A stretch of DNA of 64,000 nt from Hygrophila difformis. Taxonomy: Eukaryota > Streptophyta > Magnoliopsida > Lamiales > Acanthaceae. Both the position numbers and the translations under genes were made by a program. The notes below the pieces were generated by a model. That model saw only the letters and a list, made by a program, of their open reading frames with translations, was not told the DNA's origin and made no database searches. Every line of letters begins with the position of its first letter. Within the stretch, counting starts at the first letter, position 1. Location: the NCBI GenBank assembly GCA_030278955.1, contig JAOANR010000012.1, positions 26,095,977 through 26,159,976 on the forward strand, given 5' to 3'. Below are positions 11,635 through 22,684 of the stretch, piece by piece.

Positions 11635-14600
11635 ATGGGTTGTTGGTACTCGAGATTGATCGATCGGGACGAGAAGGTGTCCAGATGCAAGGCCCGAATG
11701 CGTTACATGAAGCAGGTCGTCAAGGCCCGCCACGCCTTCGCCGCCGCCCACGTCATGTATCTCCGTTCTCTCCGCAACATCGGCTCCGCCCTCCTCCAAT
11801 TTGCCACCGCCGAGAACACCCTCCACCACCACCACCACCCTCATCCTCACCACCACCACCTCCCTCCGCCGCCGCCTTCTCCCCCCCATCGCCCGAACCC
11901 CCGCCACAGGAAACCCAATTTGCCTCCCCCGATGAGCCCTAATTCCTGGACGACTACCTCCACGGCCACCTCTTCTGCAATCCACCCCCCGCCGCCGCCG
12001 CCGCCTCCCCCCGGGACATCCGCCTGGGATTTCTGGGACCCGTTCATGCCCGCCGCCGGGAGGTCGGTGGATGAGGAGGAATGGGAGGAGGATGAGGCGG
12101 AGGCGGCCACAACCGCCACCGGCACGGGGACGGGGACGGGCACGGGCACGACCACGGGCGGGACGCAGAGCGTGGCGGCTCCTCCGTCTGTAATTACGGC
12201 GACTTCCACCACCAACACCACGGCCGCGGAGGCCAGCAGCGAGCTCGCTGTGGTGGTGTCGACCAAGAGCAAGGATCTAGTGGAGATCATACAGGAACTG
12301 GATGACTATTTCTTGCAGGCAGCAAATGCCGGTGGGCCGCTGTCGATGCGATTGGAAGTCCCTACCAGCAATTTCAGTCACCAAAATTCTACCTTAGGTA
12401 AGATTATTACAGCAGTTGAATCCCACGTTTTTATCTGCAAAAATATTGCCCTCCATGTGAACTTGTGGTGCTTATCATGTGAGTCTTGGTTGTCCTCTTG
12501 TTTCATCATGTATATAATACTACTATATAAAGCTCATACTTTTCTCCTTGGATTTATTTGATTTTTAATCCATGTAATAGGGAATCCCACTTTCTCCTTA
12601 AACTATTGCATTATATGAATATTCTGATTCAGTTATGTGTACCTCATTGATAGAGACAACTATGTGGTTTCGACAGCAATGCTAAAGTTGAAAATCAATG
12701 TCGTTGATGGTTTGAATGAGGTTGATTGAGAGTCAATACTCTGTAAATTTTATATATATAACACGAAGGGACCTAAGCATTGAGTTATAGTGAAAAAACA
12801 AAAATCACCACTAAGGGCTTAGGTCAGTGTTTCCAAGCGCTGTTAAGTTTAAAGGCTTTGTTGCATTCGGCAAAGAGGCGACAATCTTGAGAGCTTGAAG
12901 GTTTTGAATTTAAGGATGAGGAGGGTGTTGGAGTTTGGTTCTTGTCATACAAGTTTGGCACTTGAATGTTGGCAGTGATGGATTATTACGTTTTGCGTCC
13001 TTTCCCTTGTTCATCTTACGATACTCTTCTGTGGAGGGAACAATGAATTTGCGGTGTTTTGAAATTTTGAGTTTTGAACTGCAGGTAAGGACTATGGACA
13101 TGGAAAAGGTTTGAATCCTCTAATGTGGACTTGGGGTTCTAGCAGTACTAAATGGAACGCGTTTGGGAAGTTCTATGAGGATCCCATTGGTAATAAAATT
13201 GGTACTCTCAGTGGCAGTGATGGTTTCAATCACTGTTCAACAGTCGAGCGGCTATACACATGGGAGAAGAAACTATACCAGGAAGTTAAGGTATCACAAA
13301 TTAGGTTTGGTCAAGGCATAAGCTTATGTGTCAAATTTTCTGTACTTGAAACATAGCTTCATGTTTCTCTTTTAATACACTATTTCGAAAATCTCACTTG
13401 ATCGGTCTGAACCCTTTTTGTTAGCCAAACAGTAACAACTACCAAATTTTATGATTACTTTCTCATCCTCCACATTGTATGATTATTTTGTAGTGCCATT
13501 CTGAATCTCTCCATTTTTATGTGTTGTTATGTGTTTGACATGGAAATTCTTTCTTGTATAGAATGCTGAGTATTTGAAAATAGAGCATGAGAAGAAGTCC
13601 ACAACTCTTCGGAAACTAGAGATGAAGAATGCTGATTATATCAAGACTGAAAAGGCGAAAAAAGAAGCCGAGAAATGGGAATCGCAGTTGGTGGTTGCCT
13701 CACAGGCCATTGAGACCATCTCTGCTGAGATTATCAAATTAAGGGAGTCAATGCTTTACCCACAGCTAGTTGAGCTTGTCACGGGGTCAGTATTCTCGTC
13801 ATTATCCTATTAGAGCACGGCGTACATTCTTGCGCTAAACTTTGCTTTTTAAATATTTTGCTTTCCAGTTTTTCTGTTAAAGTTAGCCACTTTCTAAAAT
13901 AACCGTCTCGTTTTAGGTTGACGAACATGTGGAGGAGCATGTATGAGTTCCACCAGGTCCAAGCACACATAGTACAGCAGCTCAAGTATCTCAATTGTGT
14001 TCCGTCAACTGAACCAACCTCTGAAATTCATCGCCAGTCGACTCTACAACTCGAGCTCGAAGCTCAGCAGTGGCATATATCCTTCTGCAACCTTATGAAA
14101 GCTCAACGAGATTATGTTCAGTCTCTCACTGGCTGGCTGCGCCTTTCCCTCTTTCAAGTAGGCAATAATCCCGTTCCTAAAACGAGGCAGGACTCAGCCA
14201 TTTACTCACTCTGTGAGGAATGGCAGCTCGCAATCAACAACGCCCCTGATAAAGTGGCATCAGAGGGAATCAAGAGCTTCTTATCAATGATCCACACTAT
14301 TGTTCTGCAACAAACCGACGAACAGAAACAAAAGAAGAGGTCCGAATTGGCATTCAAAGAGCTGGAGAAGAAGGCATCCGAGCTCAGGCTGCTGGAGAAC
14401 AAGCACGGCCCACATTCAACTCACCAGTCCTCTTTAAGTAAAAATCCTGTTATGGAGAAGAGAGCGAAGGTGGATGTACTAAGGGTAAAGGCTCAGGACG
14501 AGCAGGCTAAGTATGAAAAGGCAGTTGGTGTGACGAGGGCAATGACAATGAACAACCTACAGATGGGCCTTCCCCACATATTCCAAGCATTGATGGGCTT

Positions 14601-14691
14601 CGCAAATGTCTGCAAACAGGCATTCGAATCCGTGCACAATCAGGCGAAAACCACAAACGACCTGCACAATGTGAAAATGATATTACCCTGA
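11635..14691 (+). CDS. DUF630/DUF632 protein (NRG2-like)
   Basis: Four exons (11635-12397, 13085-13290, 13562-13785, 13917-14691) encode 655 residues with closing phases. The N-terminus MGCWYSRLIDRDEKVSRCKARMRYMKQ... is the DUF630 domain, and Gly2-Cys3 suggests N-myristoylation/palmitoylation. A long low-complexity segment follows: a His run from CAC repeats (11823-11862), proline tracts (11940-12015), an acidic patch EEEWEEDEAEA and a Gly-Thr hexamer repeat (about 12120-12155). The C-terminal ~370 residues (from DLVEIIQELDDYFLQAANAG through STVERLYTWEKKLYQEVK to the last exon) match the DUF632 pattern with coiled-coil stretches. Members of this plant family include NITRATE REGULATORY GENE 2 and leaf-rolling regulators of rice. 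The specific role of this copy is not evident. The start ATG follows a stop-rich leader and opens the conserved MGC motif. Confidence 0.92.
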
Positions 14692-15639
14692 ACTGCACTG
14701 GACAAATGTCCAGCGCTTGAGCTGAGGAACGGCTACATACTCAGCCTCTAGGTTCGACTTCCATGTATATGTGTCTGCCCTTAATCAGCATCAAGGTACG
14801 AGTATACAATAAAATCTTTCAATGTATGTGATCAATGGCAATGCTGATTGAGCATTTGGGCCGTCCTGCAAACAAACTCGCATCGTTTCTGGTGGTGTTG
14901 TACCGGTATAAGGGGGAGGCTGCAGTTGTTTATTTCTCATGTAGGTTCAGTCTATTGTAGGAATGGTAGTTCTTGGTGACCTGATGAATGTGCTGTGTTG
15001 TTGTACTGTGTGTTTTAGGACACTGATGTTTTTTGGGGAATCAGGTATTCAGGTTGACCTTTGGGTGTGAGTTGTGAGTTTCTTGTGGTTGTTGATTATC
15101 ACAAGTATCTTTCTTGAGATGGTTTGATGATCTATGAATTTGAAATACTACTATATAACAATCTCAAAGATAATTGCATGAATTTGAAATATAGGAGTAT
15201 TATGCTAATTTTTGTTGTCATTGTAGTGTAAAAGTTGTCTTATAATCTATTCATATTAAAACATGGTTAGATAAAATTTGAGGCTACAAACAATATAATT
15301 TTGTAAATTTAGCATAATCATTACCCAATTAATAAGGATTTGGTGCTGAAGGGTAATTTGTATGTGTGGTTTTTATAGTCAAACACTGTTAAATACCCAC
15401 CATACACTTTATTAGTACCTAGTACACACCTTATCGAGTCAGCAGTCATCAATTGAATGTCACCTATTAAGTACCCTATCCAAACGCAATTAATAATATA
15501 ATGTCGAGTTTGGCACAGGATTGGTTACAGTGCAATCAACAAAATTCGCATCATATCAAGGCACTAATCTCAATCATTCATTTAAAATCCAACTGTACAA
15601 AATGTAAAAGGATAAAGTTGTCCAAAAAATTTATATTGT
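14692..15639. other. 3' flank of the DUF630/632 gene
   Basis: Probable 3' UTR to about 15000, then AT-rich intergenic DNA. I see no gene in it. Confidence 0.5.
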
Positions 15640-16230
15640 CAAGTTGCTGAAAAATACACACAATGTTATCGCTGAAAAAAGCTATGTATGTCGCTGAAAT
15701 ACACACAGCTCGTCGCTGAAATACACATAGGTCGTCGCTGAAATACAAGCAGCTCGTCGCTTAAATATATTAAACCAAAGAATTGGAGTTCTGAACTTTT
15801 ATGAAGTCACTGAAATGAACATTATCAAGTCGCTTAAATATACTATCATACGTCGCTGAAATATAATATCGTACGTTACTGAAATACACAGAAGGCGCGC
15901 TGAAAAAATTACGCGTCGCTGAAATTTAATCAAATCGCTGAAATATACTCCCTCCGTTTTTCAAAAAATTTAACATTCCTGCGTTTCACGTTATCCAATG
16001 CATATTTTTAATGCTTAATATATCAAATTGTGTAAAAGTAAAAATTATAAAAACTTGATATTCTAAAACTACGCGATTAGACGAATCTAATAAGATCTCA
16101 CTTGACTATATTTTATCTTATGTAACTATGTTTAAAATTTGAATCAAAGTTACTCAGGGAATAGTAACAACTATGCAAATGTTACAACTTTTAACGAACG
16201 GACGGAGTATAAGTTGTCGCTGAAATGTAC
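15640..16230. repeat. degenerate array of a TCGCTGAAATA motif
   Basis: The core (G)TCGCTGAAATA, with variants GCTTAAATA, ACTGAAAT and GCTGAAAAA, recurs about 14 times. Spacing is mostly 20-26 bp, from about 15643 to 15940, with one more copy at 16215 beyond an inserted MITE. All copies face the same way. The spacers are variable, often acacac or gctc. Confidence 0.85.
15948..16207. mobile_element. Stowaway-like MITE
   Basis: About 260 bp beginning CTCCCTCCGT and ending ACGGACGGAG, flanked by TA, as for Tc1/mariner-derived MITEs. The internal motifs 'caagtgagat' (inverted here) and 'ttagattcgtctaatc' are shared with the copies at 30074, 47261 and 49517. It interrupts the TCGCTGAAATA array. 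Confidence 0.85.
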
Positions 16231-17010
16231 TAATTATATTTTGGAATAATATGACAAATTTACATTTTTAACCTTCAAATAAATTTCAACCGTTGATTTA
16301 CAAAGTGGCGAAAAGCCGTACATCAAAACAAATATCTCGATCGAACCCCCTAACTTCTCCCGTTTGACACAGCCCAAGGACTGGACTATCTTGTTTTTGA
16401 CTTTTTAGTCAGCGGCTCATTACATTAATTAGTTTTCTTTCTTTCTTCCCTTTTCAAATCAATATATGGCACAATTTAGATTTAAAAATAGGGGAAATTC
16501 CACTTAAATACCCCACTCCAAAGCCTATACCACTGCAGACCCTGTATACTATATTCCTTATGTCTTAGTACCCACTGCAAAAATACATACCACTTCAGTA
16601 CCCAATGCATTTAATTAATTCAATAATCAAAATAAGTGATGAAAAGACTATTATACCCCCAATGTAATGATTAAAATTAATGGAGTGGAACCCATCCATT
16701 CTAGGTTTGTGTAAATGAGGAAAGAGATTATACATACAAATGTATATATACAACAGATCACCCAACTCTCTCTTCATTTTTTTTAGCACCAAAAAGAAAA
16801 CGGTGGGAAGGGAAGTTCTCGAGCATGAGGGGCAGGAGGGGAGGAGGTAGGGTAGGGAGCGGGGGTTTGAAGGAGTGCCGGAGCAGGACGGAGAGGATTT
16901 TGTTGAGGTGGGGTTCGACCGTTCGACGCCATTTTTGCCAGGTTGAAGCAATCGGGTTGGAGTATCGAAGCCATTCTCGGAGGGTCGGTGCAATCGGGGT
17001 GGGAAGGAGG

Positions 17011-19660
17011 ATGGGCAGTGAAGGGGAGCCGCGAAATGGAGTGAAAATGATGCTATTTTGCCATTACAACTCCGGGGTGCTTCTTGTGCGTCTATTGGTA
17101 AGCGATCGTCTCAACGGTTTCTACCAAAATTTGAAGGAGAAATGGCCGGACATAACCTCGACGACAAAATCACTGCATTATGAGGAGACGGATGGGGAAT
17201 ACACAATGGAGATCACAAACGACGAAAACTTGACGAGGGTGTTTCGGTTGAACGAGGGTAATGGGCAGTGTTTTGGGAAGATGATGGTGATGAATAGGGA
17301 AACTCCTAACAAGAGAATAAGGTATGTTCATGGGCTACATTGTGTATTTTTTGAGTTCTTGATTGATATTTGTTGTGGAAATCTGTGCATTGACGCGCAA
17401 ATGAGTGATATTAGCACTATAGTATGTGTGAATGAGTTAATTTTGTATATAAAACAGAAATATTATACTAGGCCATTTGAACTGTTGTATTAGATTTGCG
17501 TTGTGTGTTGGATTCTTGTTAAGCTCTGCTCCCGGGTAGTAGTACAGTATTTGAAGATAGTGTTGTGGTCGAACCTGTGGTGTTGTATTGTTGAAAGATA
17601 AATGGGTGTTGCAAACACAGGAAGTCGAGTATAATTACACTTATATTATGTATCGCAGGACGGAGACAGAAACATACGGCGAAGAAGATGATGGGGACGA
17701 GGATTTAACAGTCTTATGGGCGCAAGCAATTAAAGGGGAAGGACAAAGGTTTAAAGACGCTGAACAGTTTAGGAAAGTGGTGAAGAATTATTGTGTTTCA
17801 GTTCGTCGTGGATTCAAGTTTGTGAAGAACGAAACGAGAAAAGTCATTGTAATATGTTCGGTGGAGGAATGTGCATGGCGTATCTATGCGTCCCATCACA
17901 AGTCCGATAATTCATTCGCAATACGCAAATGCGAACTAGATCATTCATGTGGCGTAAGCAATCTGCGGTCCAGGCTACACCCGAATGCCAATGCACATTG
18001 GGTTTCAACATTTATCAAGGATAAAGTGAGGCGCAACCCTCACTACACTGCCAACACAACTATAGATGATATCAAAGGTGCATTCAAGATCGATATTACT
18101 TATCGCACGGCATGGAATGCGAAAGAGATCGCATTGAAGGAAATACACGAAGCATATTTTAATTCGTTCGACAAAATACGGGGATTTTGCTCTAAATTGA
18201 AGGAGTCGAACCCCAGGAGCCATGCTGATTTGGAAGTATTCGAGGAAACAGGCAAATTTAGAAGGGTTTTTATAGCCATAGCAGCGTGCATTATGGGGTT
18301 CAAGGCCGCTTGTACTCTTTGTGGCACACACATAAAAAATCAATTGAAAGGGTGTCTGTTGAGTGCGGTTGGAAAAGATGCGAATAATGGATTTGTCACA
18401 CTTGCATTTGCAGGTATTTGGTTGTTTTTGGAAGAGAAATTATTGTTCTTTTTCTAACATAGTTGCGTGGCTGAGTAAGATGGTTATTATATAACAGTTA
18501 GGTAGGTGTTTTTGTGACAGTGAGTGTAACACCCATACAGTCAAATATGTTGTATTTTCTCTGTTATACTGTGAAATTATTTACGTTATTAATCTTCTAC
18601 ATACAGTTGTGGATGCAGAGGACGATAACAACTGGCAATGATTTTGTGAGAAGTTTAGAGGGGTTATTGACGGAGAAAACGAACGGGAGCAGTGGGGGGA
18701 GTACACTTTCTTTAGTAACCGGCACTCCGGTCTAATGAAAGGTATTCCGAGCGTCTTCAATGGTTCCAACCATTCGGTATGCCTAAGACATCTCGTGGAC
18801 AACTTCAAAAAATATGTGCTTAGGTTATACCCATACAGGGACAAAGAGAAGTGTACACAAGTGTTGAAGGATGCAGCCTACGTTGCTACATACGATGAGA
18901 TGCACAGCAAGTTGAATTCCATCCTTACTGCAATGCCCCTCGCTGCGACATTCCTTATAAACTCACAACCACACACTTGGGCAAATTCGTTGTTCACGGG
19001 GAATAGATGGGGCGAGATGAACACTAATGCTATTGAGAGCTGGAACAGCTGGGTGGTTAAACCAAGGTACCTGCCTCCGTACGCTATGATGGACACATTA
19101 CATAAAAAAGTAATGAAATGATGAATGACAAGAGGGAAAAAGCTGTTCGGATGACTGATAAGCTGTGTCCCGAACCGGAGGCTATCTTGAGACAGAACTA
19201 CAATGCATCCGGTAGCTTGGAACTTCAGAGGGCAGGGGGGTCGGTGTTTGAAGTTCGGGATAGGGTGAGCGTATTCGCTGTGGATATTGAGGAAAGGACA
19301 TGCAGCTGTAAGTATTGACAAATGTTGAGGATTCCATGCAGGCATACATGTGCTGCTATTGAGGCGATGAAGGGGAATGTGTATGACTATTGTGATCCGT
19401 ACTATACGGTGGAGTACTATAAGAAGACATACGACCCAATCATATATCCGATGGTGATGATGAGCAATGAGCAAACGAGTGAAAGTGTGGATGAGTTCAT
19501 ATTTCCTCCAGACGTCCGTGTGCAGCCCGGCCGGCCCAAGAGAAAACGCATACCTTCGCAGCATGAGACGAGCAAAAACAAGTGTGGCCTCTGCAAAATG
19601 CGCGGGCATAACAAGGCAACATACAAACAAGCTTACAAGTATGTTACAGGGTATACTTGA
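17011..19660 (+). pseudogene. MURA-type MULE transposase, decayed
   Basis: Likely exons are 17011-17321, 17659-18413 and 18607-19660. The second carries the Mutator DNA-binding/FAR1-like region (RFKDAEQFRKVVKNYCVSVRRGFKF, with Cys/His residues in CSVEECAWRIYASHH). The catalytic core follows (AACIMGFKAACT, FAVVDAEDDNNWQ, then NSVCLRHLVDNFKK and NAIESWNSW). A SWIM finger (CSCKY...IPCRHTCAA) and a zinc knuckle (CGLCKMRGHNKATY) end the protein. Lesions: TGA at 18639-18641 where the family has Trp, a frame change around 19105-19121, and TGA at 19316-19318 in the SWIM finger, again at a Trp position. The last knuckle Cys is also Tyr. The N-terminal start is uncertain because an open frame extends upstream to 16825. 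Confidence 0.88.
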
Positions 19661-19699
19661 TAACCGGAAAGTGCGATATTTTTGTGCCACCACCTGGGT

Positions 19700-21750
19700 A
19701 TAAATGATGCATGGTTTGGTATAATGCCACTTTTGTATGTAGTACAGGCAAGTGATGAATATTTTTGTATGGTTTCATTGTGTGAAACATCATGAACCGG
19801 GATGGTTTCAGCAAATTATACCATTTAATAGTAGAACTAAATGCACATATCATTGATGTAAAACCGAGGATACTAGATCATGGTGGTGTTTTGTCATTGG
19901 GTGAATTGTAATATGTTGTTGATGGACAATATTCTGATGTCTCATTAAAGCAAGTATGTTATTATTGTGGGGAAGATAGGTGTTCTGCACCAATCGAGCT
20001 TGTAGGCTCTGGGGTGCAAATGTGGCCAAGTCCCAAATTGAATAATAGATGCTTGCAAACATCCTTAGTTGAGGAATAAAGACACATAGCAAACCATCTG
20101 CCAAAGGGTTCTATGAAAAAAATAAAATAAAATACTAAAAATACATAATGATAACAAATTTGAATTTGCAAAATATAATCATTATTGTGGTCAAAATCAC
20201 ACATTTTTCCTGAGGTTGCGTGTATGTTATACTAGCTGTCACATCATACTGCGAGATGGGACATATTCCGGACCCCACATAGGCTTTGCATGGGCATCAA
20301 CTGTAAGAACCACACTTACTGCACGAAAATAACATACCTTTTGAAGTAGAATACAACACATAGTCAATCCAACACTTGACTTAAGTTTCATTCATCTACC
20401 ACACTCTTGGTATCGATGCTGTTATGAATGGGGCATGGGTGAGGTACTGATGAAGGTGTAACGTTGTTATAACTTTAAAATGGTTTGGTATAAACTAAGA
20501 ATCAGTGATGCATATATAATGGGCATATGGAAGGTTGGAACAAGGGAAACAATTAGTCATCATTGTGGTCAAAATCACACCTTTTTCCTGAGGTTGTTGT
20601 ATGATACACTAGCTGTCACTTCATACTGCGAGATGGGACATATTCCGGACCCTATATAGGCTTTGCATGGGCATCAACTGTAAGAACCACACTTACTGCA
20701 CGAAATAACACACATTTTGAAGTAGAATACAACACAGGGTCATTCCAACATTTGACTTACGTTTCATTCATCTTTGTATTGATGTGGTTATGAATGGGGT
20801 ATGGGTAAGCTACTGGTGGAGGTGTTATTGTGTTATAAATCTAAATTGGTTGGGTATAAATCAACAATCCGCCATGCATAGATATATGGCCACATCACAT
20901 CACATCACACCTTTATTGGACACTGTACCGCGAATGGGCAAACCACAAAAAATAATAAAATAAGGAAAGAGTTCATTGGAATTCGGAAAAGTACCTTCTG
21001 GGGCTGTCAAATCACTACTTTTTATGGCATTGCGTGTGATAATGGAATTGCAGTCATATCAATGCGAGATTTACTTGATGAATTCAAACGCATCTAACCA
21101 ATACGAGATGGTAACAAAGACATGCAAGGAGAGTACCGAATTCGTCCAACTTAATACCTGAGTTATCTAACTCGCGTTTGATTGGATTACGTGCACCAGT
21201 CTAATGATGCACCATGTCTTAGTCATACACTATAGTTGGACACATTTACCGTTTCAAACCCAAATGGAACACACTCAAGATGTTGTTTAAGACACTATGG
21301 CACACTCCATTGAATTCTATAATACACATTGCTTCCTATATCAACCACTTAAGTTCAGATTATAACTTATTATGCCTTAATCTAGCAATATGCCCAAATG
21401 AACATTTTTACGTACGATGTTGAATGCATATGCCTGCTACATCATTAATCGGGCTGGAAATGGAGTTCAAAAACAGTACTCAACGGTAAGAATGACTACA
21501 ACACACATACACGTATTTAATATCCAATTCTGCGGTTTGGATACAACACTGAAAATTGAACCGTACTAGACTCCACAGACTACACATTGACCAGCTTCTT
21601 GTTTATTGACCAATGCCTCGACACGTGGACATTGCACCCCACCCTTATTTATTGCACCACCCAAATGCATTGAACCCCCTCTTCACCACAAATTCCACTC
21701 AAGTAGGGTTTGTAGTGAGTGACACATCCCGTCGTCTACTTGGGTGTGTA
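19700..21750. other. non-coding interior of the MULE
   Basis: No coding signal was found between the transposase and the GRF gene. It contains a direct tandem duplication (separate entry) and a short (CATCA)n-like stretch near 20900. Confidence 0.6.
20180..20880. repeat. ~376-bp imperfect tandem duplication inside the MULE
   Basis: Sequence from about 20180 ('tcattattgtggtcaaaatcacac') recurs at about 20556 ('tcatcattgtggtcaaaatcacac'). It continues through shared blocks such as 'tactgcgagatgggacatattccggacc' and 'gcatgggcatcaactgtaagaacc'. Two units lie head to tail. Confidence 0.9.
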
Positions 21751-21760
21751 TTTTGGTCAT

Positions 21761-22399
21761 ATGGAGCAGCAAAGGCAAGGCCCTCAAAGGATGGACCTCC
21801 AATACGACCCTGCACCGTATTGCAATTGTGGAATAAAGATGTCTATAAGTGTGGTGGAGTCACTGGCCAAGGCCAATTTCGGGAGGCAATACTATAGTTG
21901 CCGGACCTGTAATTTTTTCCGTTGGGTGTACCCATATGGCGCAACCTGGACACTGAGCGGTGTCCCCATCCAACCTCCCATCGGTAATGTCTCATATGGG
22001 GATTTCAATTAGGGATGGCAATGGATCCGGGTCAGAACCGAGAACCGAGAAAGACCCGAGCTTGGGTCGGGTCTTGGGTCTTACAAAAATGGACCCAGAA
22101 CCGACCCGTTGCCATCCCTAAGGATGGCAATGGGTCCGGGTCAGACCCGGAACCGAACCGAACCCGAGCCCTGGGTCGGGTCTTGGGTCTTGGCGGAACC
22201 GACCCAGACCCGACCCATTGCCATCCCTAATTTCAATGCAAGTTCCGTGCATACCGAGTTTCAAGAATTTAGTGAAGTGTCTTGTCCAGTGGTCCAACGT
22301 CAAGCAGTAGAATCAAGTAGAAGTACTGAGATTATAGTTTGGAAGGTAGTTTGTGGATTTCTAATCATTTTCATTCTAGGCTTATTGTTAGGGAGGTAA
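21761..22399 (+). pseudogene. GRF-zinc-finger/TM protein interrupted by a MITE
   Basis: The frame from 21761 (MEQQRQGPQRM...) contains a GRF-type zinc finger: CNCG near the start, then GRQYYSC and CNFFRW. It is followed by a linker ending VSYGDFN and a stop at 22012. Beyond the inserted MITE dimer the frame resumes with ASSVHTEFQEFSEV and ends in a hydrophobic C-terminal helix (IIVWKVVCGFLIIFILGLLLG) at 22399. Small GRF-finger proteins with a C-terminal membrane anchor are abundant in plant genomes and often transposon-borne. Apart from the insertion I see no other lesion. An upstream ATG at 21719 is possible. Confidence 0.8.
22010..22229. mobile_element. hAT MITE head-to-tail dimer
   Basis: Two units, 22010-22120 and 22121-22229, each start (T)AGGGATGGCAATGG-like and end TTGCCATCCCTA. 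The pair is flanked by an 8-bp target duplication ATTTCAAT (22002-22009, 22230-22237), as for hAT insertions. Each unit is largely GGGTC/GACCC-type self-complementary sequence. It splits the GRF gene. Confidence 0.92.
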
Positions 22400-22684
22400 T
22401 TGTATTCATTCATGTAGGTTTGTTATGAACCGGCCTACCCACTTGTAATCATCCCTGTTTTGCATCTATTATATTACTTAATATCTGTATAGTCACACAC
22501 TTGTAAATAGTAGGGCAATACCCATCATCATGAAGTCCAATACCATCCAAAATGAAAGAAGGCACGTGAAACAAAACCAAATTATTCACGATTTTAATCC
22601 AACATGGCCACATCGAAAATACACCAAAAATATATCATCAAGTATGTTTTGTCAACCTTACACATATCCAAACACATAAACTCT

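Noticed and set aside
11847..12290. 147-codon minus-strand frame with Val/Gly-rich runs
   Set aside because: It is the antisense of the repeat-rich DUF630/632 exon; composition is set by His/Pro/Gly-Thr codons on the other strand.
15640..16230. CRISPR-like appearance of the TCGCTGAAATA array
   Set aside because: Repeats are too short and variable, spacers are unequal, and this is a plant nuclear context without cas genes.
18878..19693. 271-codon minus-strand frame
   Set aside because: Antisense shadow of the MULE transposase, whose plus-strand frames carry the family motifs.
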